Assembly: GCF_021495345.1 (NCBI RefSeq)
Contig: NZ_CP099397.1
Span: 1,550,001-1,614,000 of the forward strand
Reading direction: 5' to 3'
Source of the DNA: Pseudomonas hydrolytica
GTDB lineage: Bacteria; Pseudomonadota; Gammaproteobacteria; Pseudomonadales; Pseudomonadaceae
DNA length: 64,000 bases
The notes under the pieces are model-generated. The model was not told the DNA's origin. It was given only the letters and a program-made list of their open reading frames with translations, and did not search any database. Of the stretch, positions 53,944-64,000 are shown in pieces; position 1 is the stretch's first letter, and every line of letters begins with the position of its first letter. The position numbers and the translations under genes were made by a program.

Positions 53944-55124
53944 GCACAGTGCAGCAGATCACCGTGCTGGGGGCGACCGGCTCCATCGGTCTGAGCACCC
54001 TGGACGTGATCGCGCGTCACCCCGAGCGTTACGCGGTATTCGCGCTCAGCGGCTTTTCCCGGCTGGCGGAGCTGGAGACGCTCTGCGTGCAGCATCGTCC
54101 GCGCTATGTCGTGGTGCCCGACGCTGCCGCGGCGCACGCTCTGCAGGGCAGCCTGCGAGCGGCGGCGTTGCCCACCGAGGTGCTGGTGGGCGAGGAGGGC
54201 CTGTGCGCCGTGGCTGGACATGGCGAGGTCGACTGCGTAATGGCGGCGATCGTCGGTGCCGCCGGCCTGAGGCCGACCCTGGCGGCGGTGCAGGCCGGCA
54301 AGAAAGTGCTGCTGGCCAACAAGGAGGCGTTGGTGATGTCCGGCGCCCTGTTTATGCAGGCGGTGCGCGAGAGCGGCGCCACCTTGCTGCCGATCGATAG
54401 CGAGCACAACGCCATTTTCCAGTGTCTGCCGGGCGACTACGGCCGCGGGCTGCAGGCGGTCGGCGTGCGTCGGGTGCTGCTCACCGCTTCCGGCGGTCCC
54501 TTTCGCGAAACGCCGCTGGCCGAGCTGGAGCGTGTCACGCCCGAGCAGGCCTGTGCACATCCCAACTGGTCGATGGGGCGCAAGATCTCCGTGGACTCGG
54601 CGAGCATGATGAACAAGGGGCTGGAGCTGATCGAAGCCTGCTGGCTGTTCGATGCGCGTCCCGAGCAGATCGAGGTGGTCATCCATCGGCAGAGCGTGAT
54701 TCATTCGCTGGTCGATTACGTCGACGGTTCGGTGCTGGCGCAGTTGGGCAACCCGGACATGCGCACGCCCATCGCCCATGCCCTGGCCTGGCCGCAGCGT
54801 ATCGATTCGGGGGTGTCGCCCCTGGATCTGTTTGCCATCGGTCGCCTGGATTTCGAGCGCCCCGACGAGCAGCGCTTTCCCTGTCTTCGCCTGGCGCGCG
54901 AGGCGGCGCAGGTCGGCGGCAGCGCTCCGGCGATGCTCAACGCGGCCAACGAGGTCGCGGTCGACGCCTTTCTGCAGCGCCGCATCCGCTTCAGCGATAT
55001 CGCGCGTATGATTGAGTTCGTGTTGAACGCGGAGTCGGCGCGGGCAGTCGAAGCGCTCGATGCGGTCTTCGAGGCCGATCGCCGGGCGCGCGCCCTGGCT
55101 GGTGAATGGCTCGCCCGGCATTGA
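53940..55124 (+). CDS. dxr: 1-deoxy-D-xylulose-5-phosphate reductoisomerase
   Basis: 394 aa with a GTG start at 53940 overlapping the cdsA stop (GTGA). NADPH site [14 protein letters not shown] (~9-22); metal/substrate residues in [10 protein letters not shown] and [20 protein letters not shown] loop present. It makes MEP in isoprenoid synthesis, supplying the precursor for UppS. Confidence 0.97.
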   Translation: MSTVQQITVLGATGSIGLSTLDVIARHPERYAVFALSGFSRLAELETLCVQHRPRYVVVPDAAAAHALQGSLRAAALPTEVLVGEEGLCAVAGHGEVDCVMAAIVGAAGLRPTLAAVQAGKKVLLANKEALVMSGALFMQAVRESGATLLPIDSEHNAIFQCLPGDYGRGLQAVGVRRVLLTASGGPFRETPLAELERVTPEQACAHPNWSMGRKISVDSASMMNKGLELIEACWLFDARPEQIEVVIHRQSVIHSLVDYVDGSVLAQLGNPDMRTPIAHALAWPQRIDSGVSPLDLFAIGRLDFERPDEQRFPCLRLAREAAQVGGSAPAMLNAANEVAVDAFLQRRIRFSDIARMIEFVLNAESARAVEALDAVFEADRRARALAGEWLARH

Positions 55125-55141
55125 TGGGCTGGAGAGAATAG

Positions 55142-56494
55142 ATGAGTGGGCTGTATATGGTGGTCGGCACCCTGATCGCTCTGGGTGTCCTGGTGACCTT
55201 TCACGAATACGGGCATTTCTGGGTGGCCCGGCGTTGCGGGGTCAAGGTCCTGCGCTTTTCCGTCGGCTTCGGTACGCCTCTGCTGCGCTGGCATGACCGG
55301 CAGGGTACCGAATTCGTGATCGCGGCCATTCCGCTTGGTGGCTACGTGAAGATGCTCGACGAGCGTGAGGGCGACGTACCGCCCGAGCTGGTCGAGCAGT
55401 CCTTCAATCGCAAGAGCGTGCGCCAGCGCATCGCTATCGTCGCTGCAGGCCCGCTGGCCAACTTCCTGCTGGCTCTGCTGTTCTTCTGGTTCGTCGCCAT
55501 GCTCGGTAGCCAGCAGGTGCGCCCGGTCATCGGCGCGGTGCAGGAAGGCAGTCTGGCAGCGGCTGCGGGGCTGCAGGCGGGGCAGGAGATCGTCGCGGTC
55601 AATGGCGAGGCAACCAGCGGCTGGGCTGCGGTCAACCTGCAACTGGTGCGTCGTCTCGGTGAGAGCGGCACCCTGAATCTGCGCGTCCTCGAGCCGGGGT
55701 CGACCGTTGAAACGCCCAAGCAGGTGCAGCTGGACAATTGGCAGCGTGGCGTCGACGAGCCCGATCCCATCGGGTCGCTGGGCATTCGTCCCTGGCGTCC
55801 GGCTCTGGAGCCGGTGCTGGCCGAGCTGGACCCCAAGGGGCCGGCCCACGCGGCAGGGTTGCAGACGGGCGACAGATTGCTGGCGCTCGATGGCGAGCCG
55901 CTGGCCGACTGGCAGGATCTGGTCGATCGCGTGCGGGCGCTGCCGGGAGAGGCCGTGACCCTGCGCATCGAGCGTGCCGGGCAAGCGCAGGATGTCGAGC
56001 TGACACTGGCGGCGCGCGGCGAGGGTGAGGTGCGCAGCGGTTATCTGGGCGCCGGCGTGCAGGGGGTGGAATGGCCGCCGGAGATGCTGCGTGAGGTGCG
56101 CTACGGTCCCATCGAAGGCATCGCCGAAGGCATGCGTCAGACCTGGGCGATGAGCCTTCTGACCCTCGATTCATTGCGGAAAATGCTGTTCGGAGAGCTC
56201 TCGGTAAAAAACTTGAGTGGGCCGATAACCATTGCTAAAGTGGCGGGCGCTTCAGCTGAGTCAGGGCTGGGGGATTTCCTGAAATTCCTTGCATATCTGA
56301 GTATTAGCCTGGGGGTTCTGAATCTGCTGCCCATCCCCGTACTGGATGGTGGGCATCTGCTGTTTTATCTGGTCGAGTGGGTGCGTGGTCGCCCCTTGTC
56401 TGAGCGGGTCCAGGGTTGGGGGATGCAGATCGGCATCAGTCTGGTCATCGGGGTCATGTTGCTGGCTCTGGTCAACGATCTTGGCCGTCTGTAA
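55142..56494 (+). CDS. rseP: Site-2 intramembrane protease RseP (MucP)
   Basis: 450 aa. The zinc motif HEYGH is at residues 21-25 in the first helix. Two PDZ domains (~125-290) follow and the second metal site is NLLPIPVLDGGHLLFY near 395-410. It cleaves the anti-sigma factor MucA/RseA after DegS-type (AlgW) cleavage, releasing AlgU/sigma-E. Confidence 0.96.
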   Translation: MSGLYMVVGTLIALGVLVTFHEYGHFWVARRCGVKVLRFSVGFGTPLLRWHDRQGTEFVIAAIPLGGYVKMLDEREGDVPPELVEQSFNRKSVRQRIAIVAAGPLANFLLALLFFWFVAMLGSQQVRPVIGAVQEGSLAAAAGLQAGQEIVAVNGEATSGWAAVNLQLVRRLGESGTLNLRVLEPGSTVETPKQVQLDNWQRGVDEPDPIGSLGIRPWRPALEPVLAELDPKGPAHAAGLQTGDRLLALDGEPLADWQDLVDRVRALPGEAVTLRIERAGQAQDVELTLAARGEGEVRSGYLGAGVQGVEWPPEMLREVRYGPIEGIAEGMRQTWAMSLLTLDSLRKMLFGELSVKNLSGPITIAKVAGASAESGLGDFLKFLAYLSISLGVLNLLPIPVLDGGHLLFYLVEWVRGRPLSERVQGWGMQIGISLVIGVMLLALVNDLGRL

Positions 56495-56581
56495 GCATTG
56501 CTGAATTGCGCTCTCGAGATTCACAAGAAGTGTCGCCTTGGGCGGCAGTTTTTATCGTCAGTTGGAATAAGAAAGGACTTC

Positions 56582-58942
56582 ATGAAACGTCTGCTGCTAC
56601 CTGCGGTACTGTCCGCATTGATGATCGCCGAAGTTCACGCCGAGTCCTTCACCATCTCCGATATACGCGTCAACGGTCTCCAGCGGGTTTCCGCCGGTAG
56701 CGTATTTGGCGCACTGCCGCTGAACGTGGGTGAGCAGGTCGACGACCGCCAGCTGGTCGATGCCACCCGCTCCCTGTTCCGCACCGGTTTCTTCCAGGAT
56801 ATCCAGCTCGGTCGCGATGGCGACGTGCTGGTCATCACCGTGGTCGAGCGTCCTTCCATTTCCGGTATCGAAATCGAAGGCAACAAGGCCATCACCACCG
56901 AGGACCTGCTCAAGGGTCTGAATCAGTCCGGCCTGGCCGAGGGCGAGATCTTCCAGCGCGCCACGCTCGAAGGCGTGCGCAACGAGCTGCAGCGCCAGTA
57001 TGTTGCGCAGGGCCGCTACTCCGCGGAAATCCAGGCCGAGGTGATTCCCCAGCCGCGCAACCGCGTGGCGCTGAAGATCACCATCAACGAAGGCACCGTC
57101 GCCGCCATCTCGCACATCAACGTGGTGGGCAACACGGTGTTCAGCGATGAAGACCTGACCGACCTGTTCGAACTGAAGACCACCAACTGGCTGTCGTTCT
57201 TCAAGAACGACGACAAGTACGCTCGCGAAAAGCTGTCCGGTGACTTGGAGCGTCTGCGCTCCTACTATCTGGACCGTGGTTACATCAACATGGATATCAG
57301 CTCCACTCAGGTATCCATCACCCCGGACAAGAAGCACGTCTACATCACCGTCAACGTTGAAGAGGGCGAGAAGTACAGCGTTCGCGACGTGAAACTGTCC
57401 GGTGACCTCAAGGTACCGGAAGAAGACGTGCGCGCACTGCTGCTGGTGAAGGAAGGGCAGGTGTTCTCGCGCAAGGTGATGACCACCACCAGCGAGCTGA
57501 TCACCCGTCGCCTGGGTAACGAGGGCTACACCTTCGCCAACGTCAACGGCGTGCCGGAAGCGCACGACGAGGACAACACCGTTTCCATCACCTTCTTCGT
57601 CGATCCGGGCAAGCGCGCCTACGTCAACCGCATCAACTTCCGTGGCAACACCAAGTCCGAGGACGAGGTGCTGCGTCGTGAGATGCGCCAGATGGAAGGT
57701 GGCTGGGCCTCGACCTATCTGATCGATCAGTCCAAGGTTCGCCTCGAGCGTCTGGGCTTCTTCAAGGAAGTCAACGTCGAAACCCCGCAGGTGCCGGGTA
57801 CCGACGACCAGATCGACGTCAACTACAGCGTCGAAGAGCAGCCGTCCGGCTCCATCACCGCCAGCGTCGGTTTCGCCCAGAACGCCGGTCTGATCCTGGG
57901 TGGCTCGATCAGCCAGAACAACTTCCTGGGTACCGGTAACCGCGTCAGCCTCGGTCTGACCCGCAGCGAATACCAGACCCGTTACAGCTTCGGCTTCGTC
58001 GACCCCTACTGGACCGTCGATGGCGTCAGCCTGGGCTACAACGCCTTCTACCGCACCACCGACTACGACGAGCTCGATGTCGATGTATCCAGCTACTCGG
58101 TCGACAGCCTGGGCGCCGGCATCAACATCGGTTATCCGATCAGCGAGACCGCGCGTCTGACCTACGGTCTGACTGTGCAGCAGGATACTATCGATACCGG
58201 CCGCTACACCGTCGACGAGATCTTCGACTTCATCGAGGCCGAGGGCGACAATTACCTGAACTTCAAGGGCTCCATCGGCTGGTCCGAGTCGACCCTCAAC
58301 CGTGGCGTGTTGGCCAACCGTGGTCACTCGCAGAGCCTGGTGCTGGAAACCACCATTCCGGGCAGCGATCTGTCGTTCTACAAGCTCGACTATCGCGGCC
58401 AGGTATTCAAACCGATCAGCGACACCTACACCCTGCGCTTCCATACCCAGCTGGGTTATGGCGACAGCTATGGTTCCACCGCCGAATTGCCGTTCTACGA
58501 GCATTACTATGCCGGTGGTTTCAACTCGGTACGCGGCTTCAAGGACAGCAGCCTGGGGCCACGCAGTACGCCGAGCTCCGGCAACAAGCCTGGCACGCTC
58601 CGCGACCCGGACCAGGATCCGTTGCCGTTCGGCGGTAACGTGCTGGTGCAGGGCGGCGTCGAGATGCTGTTCCCCATGCCGTTCGTCAAGGATCAGCGCT
58701 CGCTGCGTACCGCGCTGTTCTGGGATGTGGGTAACGTCTTCGATACCAACTGCTCGTCGAGCCAGAAGAAGCTCAGCGACAGCTGCGACATCGATTTCAG
58801 CAACCTGGCCAGCTCCGTGGGTGTCGGCCTGACCTGGATTACCGCGCTCGGCCCGCTGAGCTTCAGCCTGGCCATGCCGATCAAGAAGCCGGATGATGCC
58901 GATACTCAGGTCTTCCAGTTCTCCCTGGGTCAGACCTTCTAA
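56582..58942 (+). CDS. bamA: Outer membrane assembly factor BamA
   Basis: 786 aa from the ATG at 56582 (MKRLLLPAVLSALMIAEVHA, signal peptide). Five POTRA domains (~23-420) precede the 16-strand beta barrel, with GFAQNAGLILGGSISQNNF at its start, the VRGFKDSSLGPR (VRGF) loop and a C-terminal Phe (QFSLGQTF). Central subunit of the Bam complex. Confidence 0.97.
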   Translation: MKRLLLPAVLSALMIAEVHAESFTISDIRVNGLQRVSAGSVFGALPLNVGEQVDDRQLVDATRSLFRTGFFQDIQLGRDGDVLVITVVERPSISGIEIEGNKAITTEDLLKGLNQSGLAEGEIFQRATLEGVRNELQRQYVAQGRYSAEIQAEVIPQPRNRVALKITINEGTVAAISHINVVGNTVFSDEDLTDLFELKTTNWLSFFKNDDKYAREKLSGDLERLRSYYLDRGYINMDISSTQVSITPDKKHVYITVNVEEGEKYSVRDVKLSGDLKVPEEDVRALLLVKEGQVFSRKVMTTTSELITRRLGNEGYTFANVNGVPEAHDEDNTVSITFFVDPGKRAYVNRINFRGNTKSEDEVLRREMRQMEGGWASTYLIDQSKVRLERLGFFKEVNVETPQVPGTDDQIDVNYSVEEQPSGSITASVGFAQNAGLILGGSISQNNFLGTGNRVSLGLTRSEYQTRYSFGFVDPYWTVDGVSLGYNAFYRTTDYDELDVDVSSYSVDSLGAGINIGYPISETARLTYGLTVQQDTIDTGRYTVDEIFDFIEAEGDNYLNFKGSIGWSESTLNRGVLANRGHSQSLVLETTIPGSDLSFYKLDYRGQVFKPISDTYTLRFHTQLGYGDSYGSTAELPFYEHYYAGGFNSVRGFKDSSLGPRSTPSSGNKPGTLRDPDQDPLPFGGNVLVQGGVEMLFPMPFVKDQRSLRTALFWDVGNVFDTNCSSSQKKLSDSCDIDFSNLASSVGVGLTWITALGPLSFSLAMPIKKPDDADTQVFQFSLGQTF

Positions 58943-58986
58943 AACTCATTCACCGAAAGCCAACAGTTTTGTTGCAGGAGTGCATT

Positions 58987-59490
58987 GTGCGTAAGTTGAC
59001 TCAACTGGTTCTGTTCACCGCCGCTCTGATCGCCACTCCGGCGTTCGCCGAGATGAAAGTGGCCGTGCTGAACTATCAGATGGCGCTGCTCGAATCGGAT
59101 GCGGCCAAGCGCTACGCGGTCGATGCCGAGAAGAAGTTCGGTCCGCAGCTGAACAAGCTCAAGGCCCTGGAGAGCGATGCCAAGCGCATTCAGGACCGCA
59201 TGGTCAAGGATGGCGAGAAGATGCAGCAGGCCGAGCGCGAGCGCCTCGAGCTCGAGTTCAAGCAGAAGGCCCGTGACTTCCAGTTCCAGTCCAAGGAGTT
59301 GAACGAAGCCAAGGCCATCGCCGATCGCGAGATGCTGGCCAAGCTCAAGCCGAACCTGGACAAGGCCGTGGAAGAAGTGATCAAGAAGGGTAACTTCGAC
59401 CTGGTGCTCGAGCGCGGTGCGGTGATCGATGTCAAACCTCAGTTCGACATCACTCGCCAGGTCATCGAGCGCATGAATCAGATGCGCTGA
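58987..59490 (+). CDS. skp: Periplasmic chaperone Skp (OmpH)
   Basis: 167 aa with a GTG start at 58987 (GGAG upstream). Signal peptide (~1-22, ending PAFAEM), then the beta core ([14 protein letters not shown]) and long charged helices forming the tentacles ([20 protein letters not shown]). It carries unfolded outer membrane proteins to BamA, encoded just upstream. Confidence 0.95.
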   Translation: MRKLTQLVLFTAALIATPAFAEMKVAVLNYQMALLESDAAKRYAVDAEKKFGPQLNKLKALESDAKRIQDRMVKDGEKMQQAERERLELEFKQKARDFQFQSKELNEAKAIADREMLAKLKPNLDKAVEEVIKKGNFDLVLERGAVIDVKPQFDITRQVIERMNQMR

Positions 59491-59492
59491 GC

Positions 59493-60548
59493 ATGAGTGC
59501 GACATTCACCCTCGGCCAGTTGGCCGAGCGCCTGGGCGCCACCTTGCGTGGCGCCGAAGCTAAGGTCATAACGGGCCTGGCCACCTTGCAGGAGGCCAGG
59601 CCCGAACAGTTGAGCTTCCTGGCCAACGCCCAGTACCGCAAGTTTCTGGCGCAGACCCAGGCCGGCGCTGTGCTGCTGAGCGCAGCTGATGCCGAAGGTT
59701 ACGCTGGCGATGCCCTGATCGTTGCCAATCCCTATCTGGCCTACGCCCAGCTGTCGCATCTGTTCGATCGCAAGCCCAAGGCTGCTCCCGGCATTCATGC
59801 CACCGCCCAGGTCGCCGACGACGCGCAGGTCGATCCGAGCGCCAGTGTGGGGCCCTACGCGGTCATCGAGAGTGGCGCGCGTATCGGTGCCGAGGTCAGT
59901 ATCGGCGCGCACTGTGTGGTTGGTGCCCGTAGCGTGATCGGTGACGGCGGCTGGCTGGCACCGCGCGTGACGCTGTATCACGACGTGCAGATCGGCAAGC
60001 GTGTGGTGATCCAGTCCGGTGCGGTGATCGGTGGCGAGGGCTTCGGTTTCGCCAACGAGAAGGGCGTCTGGCAGAAGATCGCGCAGATCGGTGGGGTGAC
60101 CATCGGTGATGACGTAGAGATCGGCGCCAATACCACCATCGACCGGGGTGCGCTCTCCGACACCCTGATCGGCAATGGCGTGAAGCTGGATAACCAGATC
60201 ATGATCGCGCACAACGTGCAGGTCGGTGACAACACCGCCATGGCCGGCTGCTGCGGTATTTCCGGCAGCACCAAGATCGGCAAGAACTGCATGATCGCCG
60301 GTGGCGTCGGCATGGTTGGTCACATCGAGGTGTGCGACAACGTATTCGTCACCGGCATGACCATGGTCACGCGCTCGATCACCGAACCGGGCGCCTATTC
60401 TTCCGGTACCGCCATGCAACCGGCGGGCGAATGGAAGAAGAGCGCGGCGCGTATTCGTCAGTTGGACGAGATGGCCAAGCGTTTGCGTGAGCTGGAAAAA
60501 CAGCTGGCCGCCGTGACCCAGACGGCGAACGTCTCATCTGATGCCTGA
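59493..60548 (+). CDS. lpxD: UDP-3-O-acylglucosamine N-acyltransferase
   Basis: 351 aa. An N-terminal uridine-binding domain ([20 protein letters not shown]) precedes left-handed beta-helix repeats with the catalytic His in [13 protein letters not shown] (~230). Third step of lipid A synthesis. It starts 2 bases after the skp stop. A hairpin with T-rich tail follows. Confidence 0.96.
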   Translation: MSATFTLGQLAERLGATLRGAEAKVITGLATLQEARPEQLSFLANAQYRKFLAQTQAGAVLLSAADAEGYAGDALIVANPYLAYAQLSHLFDRKPKAAPGIHATAQVADDAQVDPSASVGPYAVIESGARIGAEVSIGAHCVVGARSVIGDGGWLAPRVTLYHDVQIGKRVVIQSGAVIGGEGFGFANEKGVWQKIAQIGGVTIGDDVEIGANTTIDRGALSDTLIGNGVKLDNQIMIAHNVQVGDNTAMAGCCGISGSTKIGKNCMIAGGVGMVGHIEVCDNVFVTGMTMVTRSITEPGAYSSGTAMQPAGEWKKSAARIRQLDEMAKRLRELEKQLAAVTQTANVSSDA

Positions 60549-60577
60549 GCACGACGTTGTAGTGCTCTTTTCTTTTC
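60547..60577 (+). terminator. Hairpin with T-rich tail between lpxD and fabZ
   Basis: GAGCAC and GTGCTC pair around GACGTTGTA, followed by TTTTCTTTTCTT. Probable partial terminator or attenuator in the lpx operon. Confidence 0.5.
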
Positions 60578-60595
60578 TTACAGGCTTAATCGGAC

Positions 60596-61036
60596 ATGAT
60601 GGACATCAACGAAATTCGTGAATATTTGCCGCACCGCTATCCTTTCCTGCTGGTGGATCGTGTGGTGGACCTGGACGTCGAAGGCAAGCAGATTCGCGCC
60701 TATAAGAATGTCAGCATCAACGAGCCGTTCTTCAATGGCCATTTCCCCGAACACCCGATCATGCCTGGCGTGCTGATCATCGAGGCCATGGCCCAGGCCG
60801 CCGGCATCCTCGGTTTCAAGATGATGGGCGTGAAGCCGGCCGACGGCACCCTCTATTACTTCGTCGGTTCGGACAAGCTGCGTTTCCGCTCGCCGGTGCT
60901 GCCGGGCGATCAGCTCACGCTGGAAGCCAAGTACCTGAGCGACCGTCGCAGCATCTGGAAATTCGAGTGCCGCGCCACCGTCGATGGCAAGGAAGTCTGC
61001 TCCGCTGAAATCATCTGTGCGGAACGCAAACTATGA
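60596..61036 (+). CDS. fabZ: 3-hydroxyacyl-ACP dehydratase FabZ
   Basis: 146 aa hot-dog fold. The catalytic pair lies in [20 protein letters not shown] (His and Glu). It opens with the [11 protein letters not shown] block. It dehydrates 3-hydroxyacyl-ACP in fatty acid synthesis and competes with LpxA/LpxD for the substrate. 4-base overlap with lpxA. Confidence 0.97.
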   Translation: MMDINEIREYLPHRYPFLLVDRVVDLDVEGKQIRAYKNVSINEPFFNGHFPEHPIMPGVLIIEAMAQAAGILGFKMMGVKPADGTLYYFVGSDKLRFRSPVLPGDQLTLEAKYLSDRRSIWKFECRATVDGKEVCSAEIICAERKL

Positions 61037-61809
61037 GTTCGATTGACCCCCGCGCCATCATCGACCCCAGTGCCAGACTGGCCGACGACGTCGTCGTCGG
61101 CCCGTGGAGCATTGTCGGGCCCGATGTGGAAATCGGCGAGGGTACAATCATCGGCCCGCACGTGGTGCTCAAGGGGCCGACCGTGATCGGCAAGCACAAC
61201 CGCATCTACCAGTTCTCCTCGGTGGGTGAGGATACGCCTGACCTGAAATACAAGGGCGAGCCGACGCGCCTGGTGATCGGCGATCACAACACCATCCGCG
61301 AAGGCGTCACCATTCACCGTGGCACCGTGCAGGATCGTAGCGAAACCACCATTGGCGACCACAACCTGATCATGGCCTACGCCCATATCGGCCACGACAG
61401 CGTGATCGGCAATCACTGCATTCTGGTCAATAACACGGCTCTGGCTGGCCATGTCTGGGTCGACGACTGGGCGATTCTTTCCGGTTACACCCTGGTGCAT
61501 CAGTTCTGCCGCATCGGCGCGCACAGCTTCTCCGGCATGGGCACAGCCATTGGCAAGGACGTTCCGGCGTACGTCACCGTGTTCGGCAACCCGGCCGAAG
61601 CGCGCAGCATGAACTTCGAGGGCATGCGTCGTCGTGGCTTTTCGGCCGAGGCCATCGCTGCGCTGCGCAAGGCCTACAAACTGGTTTATCGCCAGGGGCT
61701 GACCGTCGAGCAGGCGCTGACGGAGCTGGCCGAGTCCGCTGCGCAGTTCCCGGAGGTCGCGGTGTTCCGCGACTCCATCCAGGCCTCCACACGCGGCATC
61801 ACGCGCTGA
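61033..61809 (+). CDS. lpxA: UDP-N-acetylglucosamine acyltransferase LpxA
   Basis: 258 aa left-handed beta helix. The catalytic His is in [14 protein letters not shown] (~115-128), with [20 protein letters not shown] later. First step of lipid A synthesis. Overlaps fabZ and precedes lpxB by 5 bases. Confidence 0.97.
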
Positions 61810-61814
61810 TTCCC

Positions 61815-62948
61815 ATGAGTAGACCTATTCGCGTCGCACTGGTCGCCGGTGAGGCGTCCGGTGACATTCTCGGTTCCGGCCTGATGCAGGCCATCAAGGC
61901 GCGCCATCCGGATGCCGAATTCATCGGCGTCGGCGGTGCGCGCATGGAAGCCGAAGGCCTGAAATCCTACTTCCCCATGGAACGCCTGGCGGTCATGGGC
62001 CTGGTCGAGGTGCTCGGCCGTCTGTTCGAACTGCTCGGCCGCCGCCGCCAGCTGGCCCGCGATCTGATCGCCGCAAAGCCGGACGTGTTCATCGGTATCG
62101 ATGCCCCCGACTTCAATCTGGGCCTGGAGCTTAAGCTGCGCCGAGCCGGGATCAAGACGGTGCATTACGTCAGCCCGTCGGTCTGGGCCTGGCGGCAGAA
62201 GCGCGTGCTGAAGATTCGCGAAGCCTGTGACCTGATGCTGACCCTGTTCCCCTTCGAAGCGCAGTTCTACGACGCCCATCAGGTGCCGGTGCGTTTCGTC
62301 GGTCATCCCTTGGCCGATGCCATTCCCCAGCAGGCCGACCGCGCCGCCGCCCGCGAAGCGCTGGACCTGCCGCAGGACGGGCCGGTCGTTGCCCTGATGC
62401 CGGGCAGCCGAGGCGGGGAGGTGGCGCGTCTGGGCGATCTGTTCCTCGATGCGGCCATTCGCCTGCGCGCCTTGCGTCCAGGCGTTCGCTTCCTGCTGCC
62501 CTGCGCCACGCCCGAGCGGCGCGCGCAACTGGAGCAGATGCTGGCCAGCCGCGATCTGCCGCTGACCCTGCTCGACGGCCGCTCTCACGAGGCTTTGGCC
62601 GCCTGCGATGCGGTGCTGATCGCTTCGGGTACCGCCACGCTGGAGGCACTGCTGTACAAGCGGCCGATGGTGGTGGCCTATCGCGTGGCACCGCTGACCT
62701 ATCGGATTCTCAAGCGCCTGGTCAAAAGTCCCTACATCTCGCTGCCCAATCTGCTGGCCGAGCGTCTGCTGGTGCCCGAACTGATCCAGGAGGCGGCGAC
62801 CGCCGAGGCCCTGGCCCAGGCCGTGGCGCCGCTGATTGATGGCGGTCAGGTACAGACCGAAGGATTCGACGTGATTCACCGTGCGCTGCGTCGCGACGCC
62901 TCGGTGTCGGCGGCGGACGCCGTGCTCAAGCTGGCGGGGCGCGACTGA
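61815..62948 (+). CDS. lpxB: Lipid-A-disaccharide synthase LpxB
   Basis: 377 aa GT19 glycosyltransferase. [17 protein letters not shown] at the N-terminus, [24 protein letters not shown] and the C-terminal [19 protein letters not shown] are the family blocks. It joins UDP-diacylglucosamine and lipid X. Its last base is the first of rnhB. Confidence 0.97.
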
Positions 62949-63574
62949 TGCAGCTGGGCCTCGACTTCACCCTGGTCGAAGAGCTGGTCGCCGGCGTCGA
63001 CGAAGTCGGCCGTGGCCCGCTCTGCGGCGCGGTGGTCACGGCGGCGGTGATTCTCGATCCCCTGCGGCCGATCATCGGTCTGAACGATTCGAAGAAGCTC
63101 ACCGAGGCGCGTCGCGAAGTGCTGTTCGACGAAATTCGCGAGAAGGCCCTGGCCTGGTGCATCGCCCGCGCCGAGGTGGAGGAGATCGACCGCCTGAACA
63201 TCCTGCATGCCACCATGCTGGCCATGCAGCGCGCTGTCGAAGGCCTGAGCGTGACGCCGAAACTGGCGCTGATCGATGGCAACCGCTGCCCCAGGCTGGC
63301 GCTACCCAGTGCACCGGTGGTCAAGGGTGACAGTCGAGTACCGGCGATCGCCGCGGCTTCGATTCTGGCCAAGGTCAGCCGCGACCGCGAGATGCTCGAG
63401 ATGGATCGCCGCTATCCCGGCTACGGCATCGCCGGTCACAAGGGTTATCCGACGCCCGTTCATCTCGAGGCGCTGCAGCGCCTGGGGCCGACCCCCATCC
63501 ATCGGCGCTCCTTCGCCCCGGTGCGGGCGCTGCTCGAGCCGGTAGCCGTCGATTGCATCGCCGCCACGGTCTGA
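62948..63574 (+). CDS. rnhB: Ribonuclease HII
   Basis: 208 aa. The catalytic DEDD residues lie in [14 protein letters not shown] (Asp, Glu), ALIDGNRCP (Asp) and the [10 protein letters not shown] region. It removes RNA from RNA-DNA hybrids, including single ribonucleotides. It overlaps lpxB by 1 base and precedes dnaE. Confidence 0.96.
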   Translation: MQLGLDFTLVEELVAGVDEVGRGPLCGAVVTAAVILDPLRPIIGLNDSKKLTEARREVLFDEIREKALAWCIARAEVEEIDRLNILHATMLAMQRAVEGLSVTPKLALIDGNRCPRLALPSAPVVKGDSRVPAIAAASILAKVSRDREMLEMDRRYPGYGIAGHKGYPTPVHLEALQRLGPTPIHRRSFAPVRALLEPVAVDCIAATV

Positions 63575-63605
63575 ACCTCTGGCCCTAAGTCAGACCCGCT
63601 TAGGC

Positions 63606-63611
63606 TACAAT
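63606..63611 (+). promoter_or_regulatory. Candidate -10 of dnaE
   Basis: TACAAT at 63606-63611, about 35 bases before the dnaE start; the -35 is not clear. dnaE may also be read from the lpx operon. Confidence 0.3.
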
Positions 63612-63645
63612 CCGCGCTTTGTCGTTTTCACCTGCAAGGCCGCCC

Positions 63646-64000
63646 ATGACCCAAGCTTTCGTCCACCTGCGTCTGCACACCGAATACTCCCTGGTCGATG
63701 GCCTGGTGCGGGTCAAACCGCTGATCAAGGCCGTGGCCGGGGCCGGCATGCCGGCGGTTGCTGTCACCGACATGAGCAACATGTGCTCGCTGGTGAAGTT
63801 CTACAAGACGGCCATGGGCGCCGGGGTCAAGCCGATCTGCGGCGCCGATATCTGGATGGCCAGCGCCGAGGAAGACGGCCCGCTGACGCGCCTGACCCTG
63901 CTGGCGATGAACCCCAAGGGCTATCGCAACCTCACCGAGCTGATTTCCCGCGGCTGGGCCGAGGGGCAGAGCAACGACCTGGTGATCATCCAGCGTGAGT
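63646..64000 (+). CDS. dnaE: DNA polymerase III alpha subunit, N-terminus (partial)
   Basis: The first ~118 codons, cut by the window edge. The start MTQAFVHLRLHTEYSLVDGL opens the PHP domain (HLRLHTEYSL), followed by AVAVTDMSNMCSLVKFYKTA and KPICGADIWM. Replicative polymerase catalytic subunit. The gene order rnhB-dnaE matches Pseudomonas. Confidence 0.96.
   Translation, partial: MTQAFVHLRLHTEYSLVDGLVRVKPLIKAVAGAGMPAVAVTDMSNMCSLVKFYKTAMGAGVKPICGADIWMASAEEDGPLTRLTLLAMNPKGYRNLTELISRGWAEGQSNDLVIIQRE

Noticed and set aside
1..64000. tRNA/rRNA genes or prophage
   Set aside because: No cloverleaf-like or rRNA-like stretch and no phage structural or transposase genes were recognised on reading. 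A tRNAscan/cmsearch run would be the decisive check.

Overview
The window is a high-GC gammaproteobacterial chromosome, almost certainly Pseudomonas. From memory, the gene order plsB, ABC/GldG-like operon, tcdA, csdA, dapD, dapC, glnD, map, rpsB-tsf-pyrH-frr-uppS-cdsA-dxr-rseP-bamA-skp-lpxD-fabZ-lpxA-lpxB-rnhB-dnaE follows the P. aeruginosa PAO1 PA3673-PA3640 region. The ~76-bp attC repeats in the middle are of the type reported for chromosomal integrons of the P. stutzeri / mendocina / alcaligenes group, so a species from that side of the genus is likely. No rRNA, tRNA or CRISPR was seen.

Layout: (1) 1-15.7 kb, ordinary chromosome: a partial acyl-CoA dehydrogenase, a metallo-beta-lactamase-fold protein, a LysR regulator, a membrane EAL phosphodiesterase, an SH3-domain envelope protein, a ubiquinone-type hydroxylase, a MocR regulator, ccoG, a lipobox-bearing malate:quinone oxidoreductase, a trypsin-like protease and plsB. 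(2) 15.8-19.3 kb, small accessory genes, including a close relative of AAC(3)-I aminoglycoside acetyltransferases. (3) 19.44-28.22 kb, a sedentary chromosomal integron with 14 cassettes, all on the minus strand and each followed by an attC site, plus attI and a degenerate plus-strand integrase. The integrase has an amber codon, a 1-nt frameshift and an internal deletion. Cassette DNA is visibly richer in A+T than its flanks. The cassettes encode an HNH protein, a PD-(D/E)XK protein, a GNAT enzyme, several proteins that look like orphan toxin-immunity proteins (Imm42, likely Imm45 and Imm39) and four small membrane or secreted proteins. (4) 28.4-33.0 kb, an ABC-2 exporter with GldG-like and DUF4340 subunits. 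(5) 33.3-48.8 kb, housekeeping genes: a cold-shock protein, rlmA, dapE, tcdA, csdE-csdA, dapD, an ArsC-like protein, a PL7 alginate lyase, dapC, glnD and map. This part also holds a frameshifted, metal-site-degenerate iron-alcohol-dehydrogenase homologue. (6) 49-64 kb, the conserved translation / isoprenoid / outer-membrane assembly / lipid A superoperon, running into dnaE at the window edge.

How the genes work together: three lysine/DAP genes (dapE, dapD, dapC) lie within 10 kb. The right end couples translation factors, undecaprenyl and phospholipid precursor synthesis, the Bam/Skp/RseP envelope system and lipid A synthesis. The integron is the one clearly accessory island. It probably stores defence and immunity functions, but its own integrase can no longer be functional. 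Short dispersed inverted repeats (GTAGGGTGCGCCG... and REP-like GTAGCCCGGAT...) sit in many intergenic gaps.
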